45,091 bases of DNA, from the NCBI GenBank assembly GCA_900553515.1, contig USDN01000018.1, positions 1 through 45,091 of the forward strand. The letters are read 5' to 3'. Source of the DNA: an uncultured Blautia sp. Lineage in GTDB: Bacteria > Bacillota > Clostridia > Lachnospirales > Lachnospiraceae. The notes below the pieces were generated by a model. It saw only the letters and a program-made list of their open reading frames with translations, was not told the DNA's origin and did not search any database. Numbering within the stretch: the stretch's first letter is position 1; every line of letters starts with the position of its first letter. Made by a program: the position numbers and the translations under genes. This document shows positions 35,885 through 44,521 of this stretch, in pieces.

Positions 35885-35916
35885 TTTAATAAAACAATTA
35901 ATAAAAGATAATAAAA
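35885..35916 (+). promoter_or_regulatory. Candidate ROK operator, copy 2, with TAATAAAA repeats
   Basis: TTTAATAAAACAA (35885-35897) is identical to the 13-mer at 34560. TAATAAAA itself occurs three times at 35887, 35899 and 35909, i.e. at steps of 12 and 10 bp, between the promoter and the ribosome site. This fits repressor binding in the leader. Confidence 0.55.
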
Positions 35917-35931
35917 AAGGAGAGAAAAACA

Positions 35932-36978
35932 ATGGAAGGTAAAATGAAAACAGCAGTTATGCTTGGTATCGGAAAAATGGGATTTGAAGAGCGTGACATC
36001 CCACAGCCTAAAGATAATGAAGTTCTGGTACAGCTGGAATATGTAGGTATCTGCGGAAGTGACCTTCATTATTATGAAACGGGAGCCATTGGAGATTATG
36101 TGGTGAAACCTCCTTTTGTACTGGGACATGAACCGGGCGGAACAGTGATTGAAGTCGGAAAGAATGTAAAGCACCTGAAGGCAGGCGACAGAGTTGCACT
36201 GGAACCGGGCAGAACCTGCGGACACTGTGAATTCTGTAAAGAAGGAAAATATAATCTCTGTCCTGATGTGGTATTTTTTGCTACTCCTCCGGTAGACGGT
36301 GTATTTCAGGAATATGTAGCTCATGAAGCAGATCTTTGCTTCAAGCTTCCGGACAATGTAAGCACTCTGGAAGGCGCACTGATCGAGCCGCTTGCCGTAG
36401 GATTCCATGCAGCGATTCAGGGAGATGCACATCTGGGACAGAAGGCGGTAGTCATGGGAGCAGGATGCATCGGGCTGGTTTCTATGATGGCATTAAAGGC
36501 AAGAGGAGTGTCTGAGGTATATGTGGTGGATATTATGGAAAAACGTCTGGAGAAAGCGCTTGAGCTGGGAGCAGCAGGTGTGATCAACGGGGCAAAGGAA
36601 GATGTGGTACAGAAAGTAAATGAAATCACAAATGGCAGAGGAATGGATCTGGTCATTGAGACGGCAGGTACAGAAATCACTACAAGACAGGCCATTCAGA
36701 TCGCCAGAAAGGGCTCCAATATCGTTCTTGTAGGATACAGCAAAACAGGAGAAATGACTCTTCCAATGAGCCTTGTTCTGGATAAAGAACTTACCTTTAA
36801 AACAGTATTCCGCTATCGTCATATTTATCCAATGGCTATTGAAGCGGTAGCTGCGGGCAAGGTTGACCTGAAGGGAATCGTTACAGATATTTTTACATTG
36901 GATGAGGCTCAGAAAGCAATGGATTACAGTGTGAATAATAAGGCGGATATCGTGAAGGCTGTGATAAAAATTAAGTAA
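35932..36978 (+). CDS. Sorbitol/xylitol-dehydrogenase-like zinc enzyme
   Basis: NAD-dependent medium-chain polyol dehydrogenase, 348 residues. GICGSDLHYYETG near 42-54 and GHEPGG near 68-73 supply catalytic zinc ligands; the structural zinc site CGHCEFCKEGKYNLC is intact; EPLAVGFHA contains the conserved Glu-Pro; the nucleotide fold shows GAGCIGLV. HYYETGAIGD is characteristic of sorbitol/xylitol dehydrogenases. With the GPH transporter 36 bp downstream it likely oxidises an imported or released polyol to the ketose. AAAGGAG precedes the start; ATG 35944 is an alternative. Confidence 0.88.
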   Translation: MEGKMKTAVMLGIGKMGFEERDIPQPKDNEVLVQLEYVGICGSDLHYYETGAIGDYVVKPPFVLGHEPGGTVIEVGKNVKHLKAGDRVALEPGRTCGHCEFCKEGKYNLCPDVVFFATPPVDGVFQEYVAHEADLCFKLPDNVSTLEGALIEPLAVGFHAAIQGDAHLGQKAVVMGAGCIGLVSMMALKARGVSEVYVVDIMEKRLEKALELGAAGVINGAKEDVVQKVNEITNGRGMDLVIETAGTEITTRQAIQIARKGSNIVLVGYSKTGEMTLPMSLVLDKELTFKTVFRYRHIYPMAIEAVAAGKVDLKGIVTDIFTLDEAQKAMDYSVNNKADIVKAVIKIK

Positions 36979-37014
36979 TTTCCATAAAAAAAGAAAAGAA
37001 CAGGAGTTATGATT

Positions 37015-38376
37015 ATGGGAGAAAATACAAACGTTAAAGTGCCATTGATAAGCAAAATCGCCTATGGTATGGGTGACGTAGGCTGTAATTTCAGCTGGAT
37101 GTTTGTAAGCAATTTTCTTATGATCTTTTATACAGATGTATTTGGGATCAGTATGGGAGCAGTTGCTGCACTGATGTTATTTTCACGGTTCTGGGATGCG
37201 GTCAATGATCCGGTCATCGGTGCCTTAAGCGATAAAACACATTCACGATGGGGAAGATATCGCCCGTGGCTGCTGATCGCGGCGCCTTTGACCGCAATCG
37301 TACTGATCCTGACATTCTGGGCACATCCGCACTGGAGCAGTACGGCGAAGATTGTATATATGGCATTCACCTACTGTATCCTGGTTCTTGGTTATACCTG
37401 CGTCAATATTCCTTATGGAACCCTGTGCGGAGCAATGACTCAGAATATAGAAGAGCGTGCAAAGATCAATACCTTCCGTTCCGTCAGCGCCATGATCGCC
37501 ATCGGTGTGATCAATATTGTAACGGTTCCGCTGATTACTGCACTGGGAAATGGAAACGATAAACAGGGATATCTGCTAATTGCCGTTCTTTATGGCTGTA
37601 TTTTTGCAGTCTGTCATATATTCTGCTTTTCCAAAACAAAAGAAGTGGTGACGATTCCGGAAAAGGAAAAGATCTCTCTCAGGAGACAGCTGTCTGCAGT
37701 TATGCAGAACAAGCCCTACCTGATTGCAGCGGCGGGACAGCTTTTGTTTGGTCTTACTTTATATGGAAGAAATGCAGATGCTCTTTATTATTTTACTTAT
37801 GTGGAAGGAGACAAGGCTCTGTTCAGTGTTTATTCTCTGTGCATTATTATTCCGTCCATAATTGGTGCAGCCTGTTTTCCTGTTCTGTTTCGTATTACTA
37901 ATAATAAGGGAAGAGCGGCGTCTATTTTTGCATTATTTACAGGATTGAGCATGTTTGGCATGTATTTCTTTACGGTAAGGACTTCACCGGTTCCCTTTTA
38001 TATTCTTTCCTGTCTGGCACAGTTCTTTTTCTCCGGATTCAATACGGCTATTTATGCGATTATTCCGGATTGTGTGGAGTATGGAGAATGGAAGACCGGA
38101 CTGAGAAATGACGGGTTCCAGTATGCGTTTATCTCTCTTGGGAATAAAGTGGGTATGGCGCTTGGGACTGCGCTTCTGGCAGCTGTTCTGGGTCATTTCG
38201 GATATGTGGCAAACCAGCCGCAGAATGCAGTGGTTACTGCTGTTATGAAACATTCCTTTACGACGATCCCGGGAGCTTTATGGATCATTACTGCGGCGGT
38301 TCTGTTTTTCTACAGACTGAACAAACGATATTACAATCAGATCGTAAAGGAAATTCAGGACAGAAAAAAAGCCTGA
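37015..38376 (+). CDS. GPH-family glycoside/pentoside/hexuronide symporter
   Basis: MelB-type cation-coupled sugar carrier, 453 residues with about twelve membrane segments. The GPH signature DAVNDPVIGALSDKTHSRWGRYRPW is present near residues 62-86. I chose ATG 37015, 8 bp after AGGAG; the ATG at 37009 is too close to it. Cotranscribed with the dehydrogenase, so it probably brings in the same sugar alcohol or its glycoside. A plain terminator is not obvious before the next promoter. Confidence 0.88.
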   Translation: MGENTNVKVPLISKIAYGMGDVGCNFSWMFVSNFLMIFYTDVFGISMGAVAALMLFSRFWDAVNDPVIGALSDKTHSRWGRYRPWLLIAAPLTAIVLILTFWAHPHWSSTAKIVYMAFTYCILVLGYTCVNIPYGTLCGAMTQNIEERAKINTFRSVSAMIAIGVINIVTVPLITALGNGNDKQGYLLIAVLYGCIFAVCHIFCFSKTKEVVTIPEKEKISLRRQLSAVMQNKPYLIAAAGQLLFGLTLYGRNADALYYFTYVEGDKALFSVYSLCIIIPSIIGAACFPVLFRITNNKGRAASIFALFTGLSMFGMYFFTVRTSPVPFYILSCLAQFFFSGFNTAIYAIIPDCVEYGEWKTGLRNDGFQYAFISLGNKVGMALGTALLAAVLGHFGYVANQPQNAVVTAVMKHSFTTIPGALWIITAAVLFFYRLNKRYYNQIVKEIQDRKKA

Positions 38377-38401
38377 ACAAAAACATCTCCCAAATCCTTC
38401 C

Positions 38402-38430
38402 TTGCCTGATTTCAGAGTCTGTGATATATT
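38402..38430 (+). promoter_or_regulatory. Promoter of the acyltransferase-membrane protein gene
   Basis: TTGCCT (38402-38407), 17-bp spacer, TATATT (38425-38430), about 35 bp before the GTG start. Confidence 0.6.
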
Positions 38431-38463
38431 TGAAGCATCAAATATGGATAAGGCGGGCAGATC

Positions 38464-40275
38464 GTGAAATCAGGATATTCAAAATGGAGAAAGCTGGATA
38501 ACGCAGCGCTGGCATTTCCGCCGGCAACAGACAAAAATGATACCAGAGTCTTCCGGATGTACTGTGAGCTGACGGAAGAAATAAGCCCCCAGATCCTTCA
38601 GGACGCACTTGACAGGACAATGGAAAAGTATCCCTTGTTCCAGGTGGTTCTGAGAAAGGGGCTTTTTTGGTTTTATCTGGAGAGAAGAGATATCCGGGCA
38701 GTGGCAAAAGAGGAAAAAAAGCCTCCCTGCAGCAGACTGTATATCCCGGATAAAAAGTCGCTTCTCTTTGAGGTTTCCTATTATGAAAACCGCATTAATT
38801 TTGAGGTTTATCATGCACTTACAGATGGTACAGGGGCAAGGAATTTTTTGCAGGAGCTGGTACAGAATTATCTGCTTCTCCGGCATCCGGAGGCAGGACT
38901 TCCCCATATAAAAACAGAGGAAAAAGCCACTTTCCGGGATCACGAGGAGGACAGTTTTTCTCAGTATTATTCCTCGGAAACCCCTAAAAATAAAGACAAA
39001 AATCCCCGGGCAGTGCCTCTGAAAGGAGCTATGCTCAGTCATGAAGAAATGGAGATTCTGGAGATATCCATACCTGTAAAGGAGATTTTGGCAAAAGCCC
39101 GGGAATATGGAGCTTCGATCACTGCGTACCTGTCTGCGGTATTTATATGTTCTATCCATGAGGAGATTCCCAAAAACCGCCAGAAACGTCCTGTGACCTT
39201 GATGGTTCCTGTAAATCTGAGGAATTTTTTTCCATCAGAATCCATGGCAAACTTTTTTGGCTGGATCGAGGTAGGATATACGTTTACAGAAACTACAACC
39301 TTTCAGGATGTGCTGGAGGATGTGAAAAAACAGTTTGAGGAAGAGCTGGTAAAAGAAAAGATCGCCATGCACATGAACGGTTATGTGCGTCTGGAAAAGA
39401 ATCCCCTGATCCGGGCGGTTCCCCTTGAAGTCAAGAAGTATTTTCTGATGGTGGGAGCTGCCTGGGGAAGCCGCAGGATCACGACAGTATATTCCAATAT
39501 CGGAGTGGTCCGGTTCCCGAAAGAGTATGAGCCTTATATCAGAAGATTTGGATTTTTTACCTGTACGGAAGCTTTACAGCTCTGCTCCTGCTCCTATGGG
39601 GACGAGCTTCTTCTGGGCTTTACCTCAAAGATTCCGGGAGAGAGCATCCAGAGAAATTTCCTCAGATACCTGAGGGAAGATGAGATATCCTTTACAGAAG
39701 AAAGAAATGATTTTCCGGGGTGTCAGGAGGAACAGAAGCAGGAAGGAAGAAAGGCTTATCAGATCTTTTCATTCCTTTGTCTGGCGGTGGCAGTAATCTG
39801 TGGAATGGTCAATTATATGATCTGGGATACGCTGAACTGGTTCTGGTTTGCGGCAGCGGGAAGCTTCTGTGCCTGGCTTGTTGTTTCCGTGGGATATACC
39901 AAACGGAGAAACATTTTGAAGAATGAAATGTGGCAGCTGATCCTGATTACGGCGCTTGCTGTTTTGTGGGATAATTTTACCGGCTGGAAAGGTTGGTCGG
40001 TCGATTTCGTGCTTCCTTTTGGTGCTATGGCAGTACTGGGTTCTATGCCGGTGATCGCCAAAGTGAACCATCTGGAAAAGGAAGAATATCTGTTTTATCT
40101 GATCCAGGCAGGTATTGCAGGATGCATTCCCATGATCCTGGTGTGGGTCGGTCTGGTCCGTTTTCCGTATCCTTCGGTAATTTGTGCCGGTATCAGTTTT
40201 CTGGTTCTGGCGGGACTGTTTATCTTCCAGAAAAAAAGTACAGTCAGGGAATTTCATAAGAAACTGAGAATGTAA
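38464..40275 (+). CDS. Condensation-type acyltransferase fused to a membrane domain
   Basis: 603-residue two-part protein. Residues about 1-410 resemble the alcohol acetyltransferase / condensation-domain fold: the HxxxDG motif is HALTDG at His117-Gly122, and a later VPVNLRNFFPSESMANFFG stretch near 240 matches the second conserved block. Residues about 430-595 hold six hydrophobic segments, a membrane domain of unknown function often found fused to this enzyme in Lachnospiraceae. The catalytic motif is intact. Start is GTG 38464 behind AAGGCGG. Product unknown; acyl or acetyl transfer to a lipid, glycolipid or alcohol is inferred. Confidence 0.75.
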   Translation: MKSGYSKWRKLDNAALAFPPATDKNDTRVFRMYCELTEEISPQILQDALDRTMEKYPLFQVVLRKGLFWFYLERRDIRAVAKEEKKPPCSRLYIPDKKSLLFEVSYYENRINFEVYHALTDGTGARNFLQELVQNYLLLRHPEAGLPHIKTEEKATFRDHEEDSFSQYYSSETPKNKDKNPRAVPLKGAMLSHEEMEILEISIPVKEILAKAREYGASITAYLSAVFICSIHEEIPKNRQKRPVTLMVPVNLRNFFPSESMANFFGWIEVGYTFTETTTFQDVLEDVKKQFEEELVKEKIAMHMNGYVRLEKNPLIRAVPLEVKKYFLMVGAAWGSRRITTVYSNIGVVRFPKEYEPYIRRFGFFTCTEALQLCSCSYGDELLLGFTSKIPGESIQRNFLRYLREDEISFTEERNDFPGCQEEQKQEGRKAYQIFSFLCLAVAVICGMVNYMIWDTLNWFWFAAAGSFCAWLVVSVGYTKRRNILKNEMWQLILITALAVLWDNFTGWKGWSVDFVLPFGAMAVLGSMPVIAKVNHLEKEEYLFYLIQAGIAGCIPMILVWVGLVRFPYPSVICAGISFLVLAGLFIFQKKSTVREFHKKLRM

Positions 40276-40290
40276 AAAATTATAAAAAGG

Positions 40291-40356
40291 CTGCTGTAAG
40301 AACTGTGTCAGATGGGAGAAAAATCTCGCTGGCCAGGGATTACAGCAGTCTTTTGT
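40291..40356 (+). terminator. Branched terminator after the acyltransferase gene
   Basis: CTGCTGTAA (40291-40299) pairs with TTACAGCAG (40340-40348), followed by TCTTTTGTTTTT. The 40-nt interior can form a GAGA/TCTC hairpin and contains the palindrome CTGGCCAG. The branched layout recalls the element after pflA. Confidence 0.8.
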
Positions 40357-40365
40357 TTTTTGAAA

Positions 40366-40429
40366 TTTTGTCGTTTAGTACATGATTTTTGTCTCTTGTG
40401 TATACTGTATTTACAATTTCAGGTATAAT
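40366..40429 (+). promoter_or_regulatory. LytTR-type direct repeats and -10 box
   Basis: TTTTGTC occurs at 40366-40372 and 40387-40393, exactly 21 bp apart, with further matching T residues. A TATAAT follows at 40424-40429 without a good -35. Paired direct repeats two helical turns apart upstream of a weak promoter are the usual target of LytTR response regulators, so autoactivation is likely. Confidence 0.55.
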
Positions 40430-40464
40430 GATTATAGTAAAAACAACAGGAGAGAGTGGCTGAA

Positions 40465-41178
40465 ATGTACAGAATTGCAGTTTGTGATGATGAAAAAAAT
40501 GTCCGGGATGAGATCAGAGATTTTATTCTGGAATGGAATTCAGAAGTAGAGATAAAGGTGTTTTCTTCCGGAGAGGATTTGCTGGAAAATTATCTGTCTT
40601 ATGACGCGGTTTTTCTTGATATCGATATGCAGGGAATGAATGGTATTGATACAGGAAGGTCGATTCGTCTTATAGACAGGGATGTAAAAATTGTGTATGT
40701 GACGGCCTACAGGGATTATGTGGCAGGAGCTTTTGGAGTTCATGCATTTCAGTATCTTCTGAAGCCTGTAAACAGACAGGAGATCGTAAATGTTCTGGAA
40801 GAAATATTTCGATATATGAAGACCGCGGACAAAAAGATTATCCTGGATTTTCATACGGTTGATGGAATCGTCTGTCTTTCGGTAGATACTATTTATTTTT
40901 TTGAGTATGAGAACAGAAAGATACGGATTGTGACAGATAAAGAAGAATATTATATGGTGGAGCGCATTGGAAATGTGGCAAAACGGATGGAGAATTTTGG
41001 GTTTTCCATGCCGCACCAGAGCTTTTCCGTGAATATGCTTCATGTGAAAAACGTAAAAGGGCAGCACATTTATCTGGACAATGGAATGGAAATTCCTCTT
41101 TCCCAGAAAAAACAGAAAATATGGAAGCAGGAGCTGACAGCCTGGCTGTCGGCGCGGTTGGAGCGCCGGGGAGGATGA
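40465..41178 (+). CDS. LytTR-family response regulator
   Basis: AgrA-type DNA-binding response regulator, 237 residues from the chosen ATG (a GTG three codons earlier is an alternative). Receiver domain about 1-118: acidic pocket Asp8/Asp9, phosphoacceptor Asp52 in FLDIDM, conserved Lys101 in LLKPV. LytTR DNA-binding domain about 135-235. It is the first gene of a three-gene operon with a GHKL kinase, overlapping region next to it, and a CPBP protease; together they resemble peptide-sensing systems that control bacteriocin or immunity genes. Confidence 0.9.
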   Translation: MYRIAVCDDEKNVRDEIRDFILEWNSEVEIKVFSSGEDLLENYLSYDAVFLDIDMQGMNGIDTGRSIRLIDRDVKIVYVTAYRDYVAGAFGVHAFQYLLKPVNRQEIVNVLEEIFRYMKTADKKIILDFHTVDGIVCLSVDTIYFFEYENRKIRIVTDKEEYYMVERIGNVAKRMENFGFSMPHQSFSVNMLHVKNVKGQHIYLDNGMEIPLSQKKQKIWKQELTAWLSARLERRGG

Positions 41179-41183
41179 GCGAA

Positions 41184-42443
41184 ATGGATTATGTATTATA
41201 TTGCTTTTTTCAGATCGTTGAACTGCTTATCCATACAGGAAGCTTCATCTGGTTTCTGTATTCCATGCCAAGAGAGGAAGAGTCGAAGCCATGGGTAAGA
41301 TACTGTGTCTGGGGAATTTTTATGATACTTACCTTTTTGCTTCCGGCATTATGGTGGAATGACATCATTACAATGTCTGTGCTTACAGCATACTACATTG
41401 CCGTCTGCTGGCTTTTTTATCACAGGAGCAGAACCTGGATCCTGTATTCTCTGATTTATGGAATGGCAAATTACGGAGCTCAGGTAATCGGTATTTACTT
41501 TACCGTATATATCAGTAAAAAATTTGGTTTTTATCAGGAGATGCTCTCTTATTATACGCTTGTACTGGCAAAAATGATATGTCTGTTTTCCGTGACTTAT
41601 CTTATGAGGCGGATTGTTCGGAAACGTATGGTAAAGGATCAGACGGAACTGCATATCAGAGGAATGATCCTGGTACCTTTGTTTAGTATGATTCTTGTAT
41701 ATTTGTACTGTGTTTCCGGGGAAAGTTTTTTTCTGGAACATGGATTTTGGGGAGTTATTCTCTGCATGCTCCTTTTGCTGGCTATCAATATTTATTGTCT
41801 TTATGTGTGGTATGATCTGGCAGAAAACAGAGAGCTGAAGCACAAGGTAGAATTGATGAAACAGCAGAATGAACTGACACATCAGTATTATGAGGATATG
41901 GAAAATAATTATAACCGATCCAGAAGAATTATTTATGATATCAGGAATCATCTGAATATGCTGGAGCAGTCGGCAAAGACTGATAATACCGATTATTTTG
42001 AAGATGTTCATGGAATGCTGAATTCTCTGGGACTGAAATTTTATTCAGACAACAGAATGCTGAACATGATCCTGAATGACAAATTAAAAAAGCTGGAACC
42101 GGGACAGGCAGAATGCAATATGGGCGGTATCCGACTGGATTTCCTGACGGACATGGATGTGACAACAATTTTTGCAAATCTTCTGGATAATGCCATAGAA
42201 GCAGGAGAAAATAAAAAAAATTTCTGGATAAAAATAAGAGGGGAACAGATACAGGATTTTACAGTAGTAAAAATATGGAATCCATCTTCAGAGATGTATG
42301 CCCCGGGGCATTCCGGCAAGCAGGGGCATGAAGGAATTGGCCTGGAAAATGTGCGCCATACAGTAGAAAAATATCACGGCGCACTGAATATAGAAACAAA
42401 GGACGGGATTTTCTCCGTGACAGCAGTATTTCCGGGAGAATAA
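41184..42443 (+). CDS. GHKL sensor histidine kinase, AgrC-like
   Basis: Membrane sensor kinase, 419 residues. About six hydrophobic segments fill residues 1-215, then a helical phosphoacceptor region with His256 in YDIRNHLNML, N-box NLLDNAIEAGE and G-box GIGLENVRH. This layout is that of AgrC/ComD-type peptide sensors. I prefer ATG 41184, ten bases after GGGGAGG; ATG 41175 overlaps the regulator's stop codon but sits on top of the ribosome site. Partner of the LytTR regulator upstream. Confidence 0.88.
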   Translation: MDYVLYCFFQIVELLIHTGSFIWFLYSMPREEESKPWVRYCVWGIFMILTFLLPALWWNDIITMSVLTAYYIAVCWLFYHRSRTWILYSLIYGMANYGAQVIGIYFTVYISKKFGFYQEMLSYYTLVLAKMICLFSVTYLMRRIVRKRMVKDQTELHIRGMILVPLFSMILVYLYCVSGESFFLEHGFWGVILCMLLLLAINIYCLYVWYDLAENRELKHKVELMKQQNELTHQYYEDMENNYNRSRRIIYDIRNHLNMLEQSAKTDNTDYFEDVHGMLNSLGLKFYSDNRMLNMILNDKLKKLEPGQAECNMGGIRLDFLTDMDVTTIFANLLDNAIEAGENKKNFWIKIRGEQIQDFTVVKIWNPSSEMYAPGHSGKQGHEGIGLENVRHTVEKYHGALNIETKDGIFSVTAVFPGE

Positions 42444-42454
42444 GGAGGAGAATT

Positions 42455-43489
42455 ATGAAATTTACGCAAACAGAGAAAAAACAGCTTATGATTTATGTGA
42501 TCGTAGCATATGGGATTACTTATGTGCTGGGGCTTCTGATGTGGTATGGCTATGGAAAAGGTCTTGATCTCAGTGCTTTTCCAAACGCGCAGATGCTGTA
42601 TCCGGCAGCCGGTGTGATGCTGGCTTATTTAATCACCAGAAAGGGAGAGAAAAACCTTCCAAAAGCTTTTTACATATTTTTTGTGGTGCTTACGGCAGTG
42701 CTGGTTGTCTGTACGGCGGCCTCTGTTCTGGCGCCGAAAAATATAGATCTGATGGGCACACCGTTTTCTCAGTGGATGCTGATCCTGCAGTACGTTATGA
42801 TAGGGGGCAGCGTTATTTTCTGGATTCTTCTCTTGGTATCCGGTAAAGAAAAACGCAGAGCCTATGGACTGAACAGTAGTCATTGGAACATTTCTGTTCT
42901 TATGATCCTGCTGTTTATTGGATTATATCTTCTCAGATTTGTACTTGCCAGCGCCCTGGGCGGCCAGCTTTCTGAATTTGGAAAAATAATGGCAAACCCT
43001 ACTACCTGGATCATGTTTTTTACTGTTTTGGTGAACTTTTTCCTGTCAGTAGTGGCATTTTTCGGGGAGGAATACGGATGGAGATATTATCTTCAGCCTC
43101 TTCTTCAGAAGAAATTTGGGCTGAAAGGCGGCGTGATCCTCCTGGGCTGTGTGTGGGCTGTATGGCATCTGCCAATTGACTTTTTCTACTATACTACGCC
43201 GGATATGGGACTGGCGGCTCTGGCAAGCCAGTTTGTTACCTGTATTACACTTGGGCTTTTTATGGCATATGCTTATATGAAAACCCAGAATATCTGGGTT
43301 CCGGTCATCATTCATTTTCTGAATAATAATATGGCGGTAGTCTTTTCAGGAACATACTCTGCAGATGTGCTTCAGAACCAGCAGATTCACTGGGGAGATA
43401 TTCCTGTGGCGCTGGTGATGAATCTGTTGATCTTTGGATGGGTGATCTTTTTGAAACCATTTAAGGAGAAAAAGAGGGAAAATATGTAA
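42455..43489 (+). CDS. CPBP-family intramembrane metalloprotease
   Basis: Abi/CAAX-protease-like membrane protein, 344 residues with about eight hydrophobic segments. The catalytic EExxxR motif is at Glu205-Arg210 (EEYGWR), with His in WHLPIDFFYY and a third motif HFLNNN near 290. Family members prenyl-process proteins or, beside bacteriocin loci, confer immunity. It lies 11 bp after the kinase gene with AAGGAGGAG, in one operon with the two-component system, so peptide processing or self-immunity is likely, though no AgrB/AgrD-like genes are seen. Confidence 0.85.
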   Translation: MKFTQTEKKQLMIYVIVAYGITYVLGLLMWYGYGKGLDLSAFPNAQMLYPAAGVMLAYLITRKGEKNLPKAFYIFFVVLTAVLVVCTAASVLAPKNIDLMGTPFSQWMLILQYVMIGGSVIFWILLLVSGKEKRRAYGLNSSHWNISVLMILLFIGLYLLRFVLASALGGQLSEFGKIMANPTTWIMFFTVLVNFFLSVVAFFGEEYGWRYYLQPLLQKKFGLKGGVILLGCVWAVWHLPIDFFYYTTPDMGLAALASQFVTCITLGLFMAYAYMKTQNIWVPVIIHFLNNNMAVVFSGTYSADVLQNQQIHWGDIPVALVMNLLIFGWVIFLKPFKEKKRENM

Positions 43490-43733
43490 GTTACATGAAA
43501 CAGAAGAATACAGAGCTGGGAAGTCAGGCAATGGTGAAGTACATGCAATTTAAAATGTGTGGATAGAGAAACGCATAAAACAGATAGGAAGACATACAGG
43601 AAATTTATACAGGGGATATCTATTCTGGCAGGATGGATATTCCCTGCATTTTTCCCAAGTTGCTGTGAACGGAGTGAGCAGCAGCGAAAGACAAACAGAA
43701 ATACAGATACAGGAGAGAAAACATGGAATTTAA
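43490..43733. other. Intergenic region with gene remnants
   Basis: About 245 bp between the CPBP gene and the convergent minus-strand cassette. It contains a short open frame 43495-43566 (23 residues, poor ribosome site), a terminator-like hairpin at 43628-43655, and an excellent AGGAG plus ATG at 43711-43725 whose frame runs straight into the antisense of the next gene. I see no intact gene here. Confidence 0.5.
43628..43655 (+). terminator. Terminator-like hairpin after the CPBP operon
   Basis: GCAGG (43628-43632) pairs with CCTGC (43643-43647), followed by ATTTTTCCC; a longer GGGATATC/GATATTCCC pairing overlaps it. Confidence 0.55.
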
Positions 43734-43967
43734 TCAGCGGGATTTCTTTAATTCCTCCATATACAGCTCAGCTATATATGCCGGTCCATTGCACCACAGC
43801 TTTGTTTTTTCATCATATAGTGCTTTTCCTGTTCTGGAACATAGAAAATCTGTCAATACCTCTTTTCTGTCCCTGCACGTCTCTTCTGCGATTTCTTCTG
43901 TCACCATAGTGATAAGAAGGTCGATTGTATAATTCATTTTTTCCTTTGGAATTGTTACTTCAGCCAT
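43734..43967 (-). CDS. Small acidic protein of the DUF3990 cassette
   Basis: 77 residues, mostly helical, with a conserved-looking centre (KMNYTIDLLITMVTEEIAEE, then FLCSRTGKALYDEKTKLWCNG). I do not recognise a named domain. It overlaps the DUF3990 gene by 13 bp and is the last gene of a tight three-gene minus-strand unit, so it is probably a partner, such as an antitoxin or accessory subunit (inference). The plus-strand frame opposite it is less gene-like. Confidence 0.7.
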   Translation of the reverse strand: MAEVTIPKEKMNYTIDLLITMVTEEIAEETCRDRKEVLTDFLCSRTGKALYDEKTKLWCNGPAYIAELYMEELKKSR

Positions 43968-44521
43968 ATCTTCTCACCTTTCACAAATTTCAGACACTCA
44001 ATAGCTGCCTCAGTTTTAAAGCAGTATTGATCTTTCAATTTATTCGGCAGCAACTGTCTGATACAGAAATCGTCTGCTACTTTATCACCTGCAGTCCCAA
44101 AAGCACCCGCAAGATAAGCGGTAAGAGTAGCGTTTGTTGCATCATCCGCAATCTTTCCTGCAATGATATCATATTTTGCCATTTCACGTTCAACATCAAT
44201 AAACATTTTTTTCTTTCGGTGAGCGGCAATACAATGTAACCAGTCTACATCTGCATTTTCAAAAATATGCATTTCAAGTTTCCTGGAAAGTTTTAATTCA
44301 AAAGTTGAAATATATCTATAATTCTGATCTTCTTTAATTTTTCCGATTGCGATTGCTTTTGCTATTGAAGTTCTCAGAAAACTTTCTGCCTGCTCCTTTG
44401 AGGTGGTTAAATAGAATCCCTGACCAAAATCTTTTCTCTTTGCACATTTAGCAAGATCTGGTTCTTTTACTTCACAATAACTTCCATGGTAGAGAATAAA
44501 TCCATCTTTTAAGTCAAGCAC
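43955..44521 (-). CDS. DUF3990 protein, possible ADP-ribosyltransferase toxin
   Basis: 188-residue DUF3990-family protein. Two motifs stand out: LYHGS at 10-14 and DFGQGFYLT at 31-39. This His ... Tyr pattern in an N-terminal beta-rich half resembles H-Y-x type ADP-ribosyltransferase folds, followed by a helical C-terminal half (EREMAKYDIIAGKIADDATN region). The enzymatic role is inference. It overlaps its upstream partner by 8 bp and the downstream gene by 13 bp, which suggests strict co-translation as in toxin-antitoxin units. Confidence 0.78.
   Translation of the reverse strand: MLDLKDGFILYHGSYCEVKEPDLAKCAKRKDFGQGFYLTTSKEQAESFLRTSIAKAIAIGKIKEDQNYRYISTFELKLSRKLEMHIFENADVDWLHCIAAHRKKKMFIDVEREMAKYDIIAGKIADDATNATLTAYLAGAFGTAGDKVADDFCIRQLLPNKLKDQYCFKTEAAIECLKFVKGEKIWLK

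Noticed and set aside
43559..43909. 116-residue plus-strand frame
   Set aside because: No ribosome site, composition unlike a protein, and its second half is antisense to the small cassette gene.
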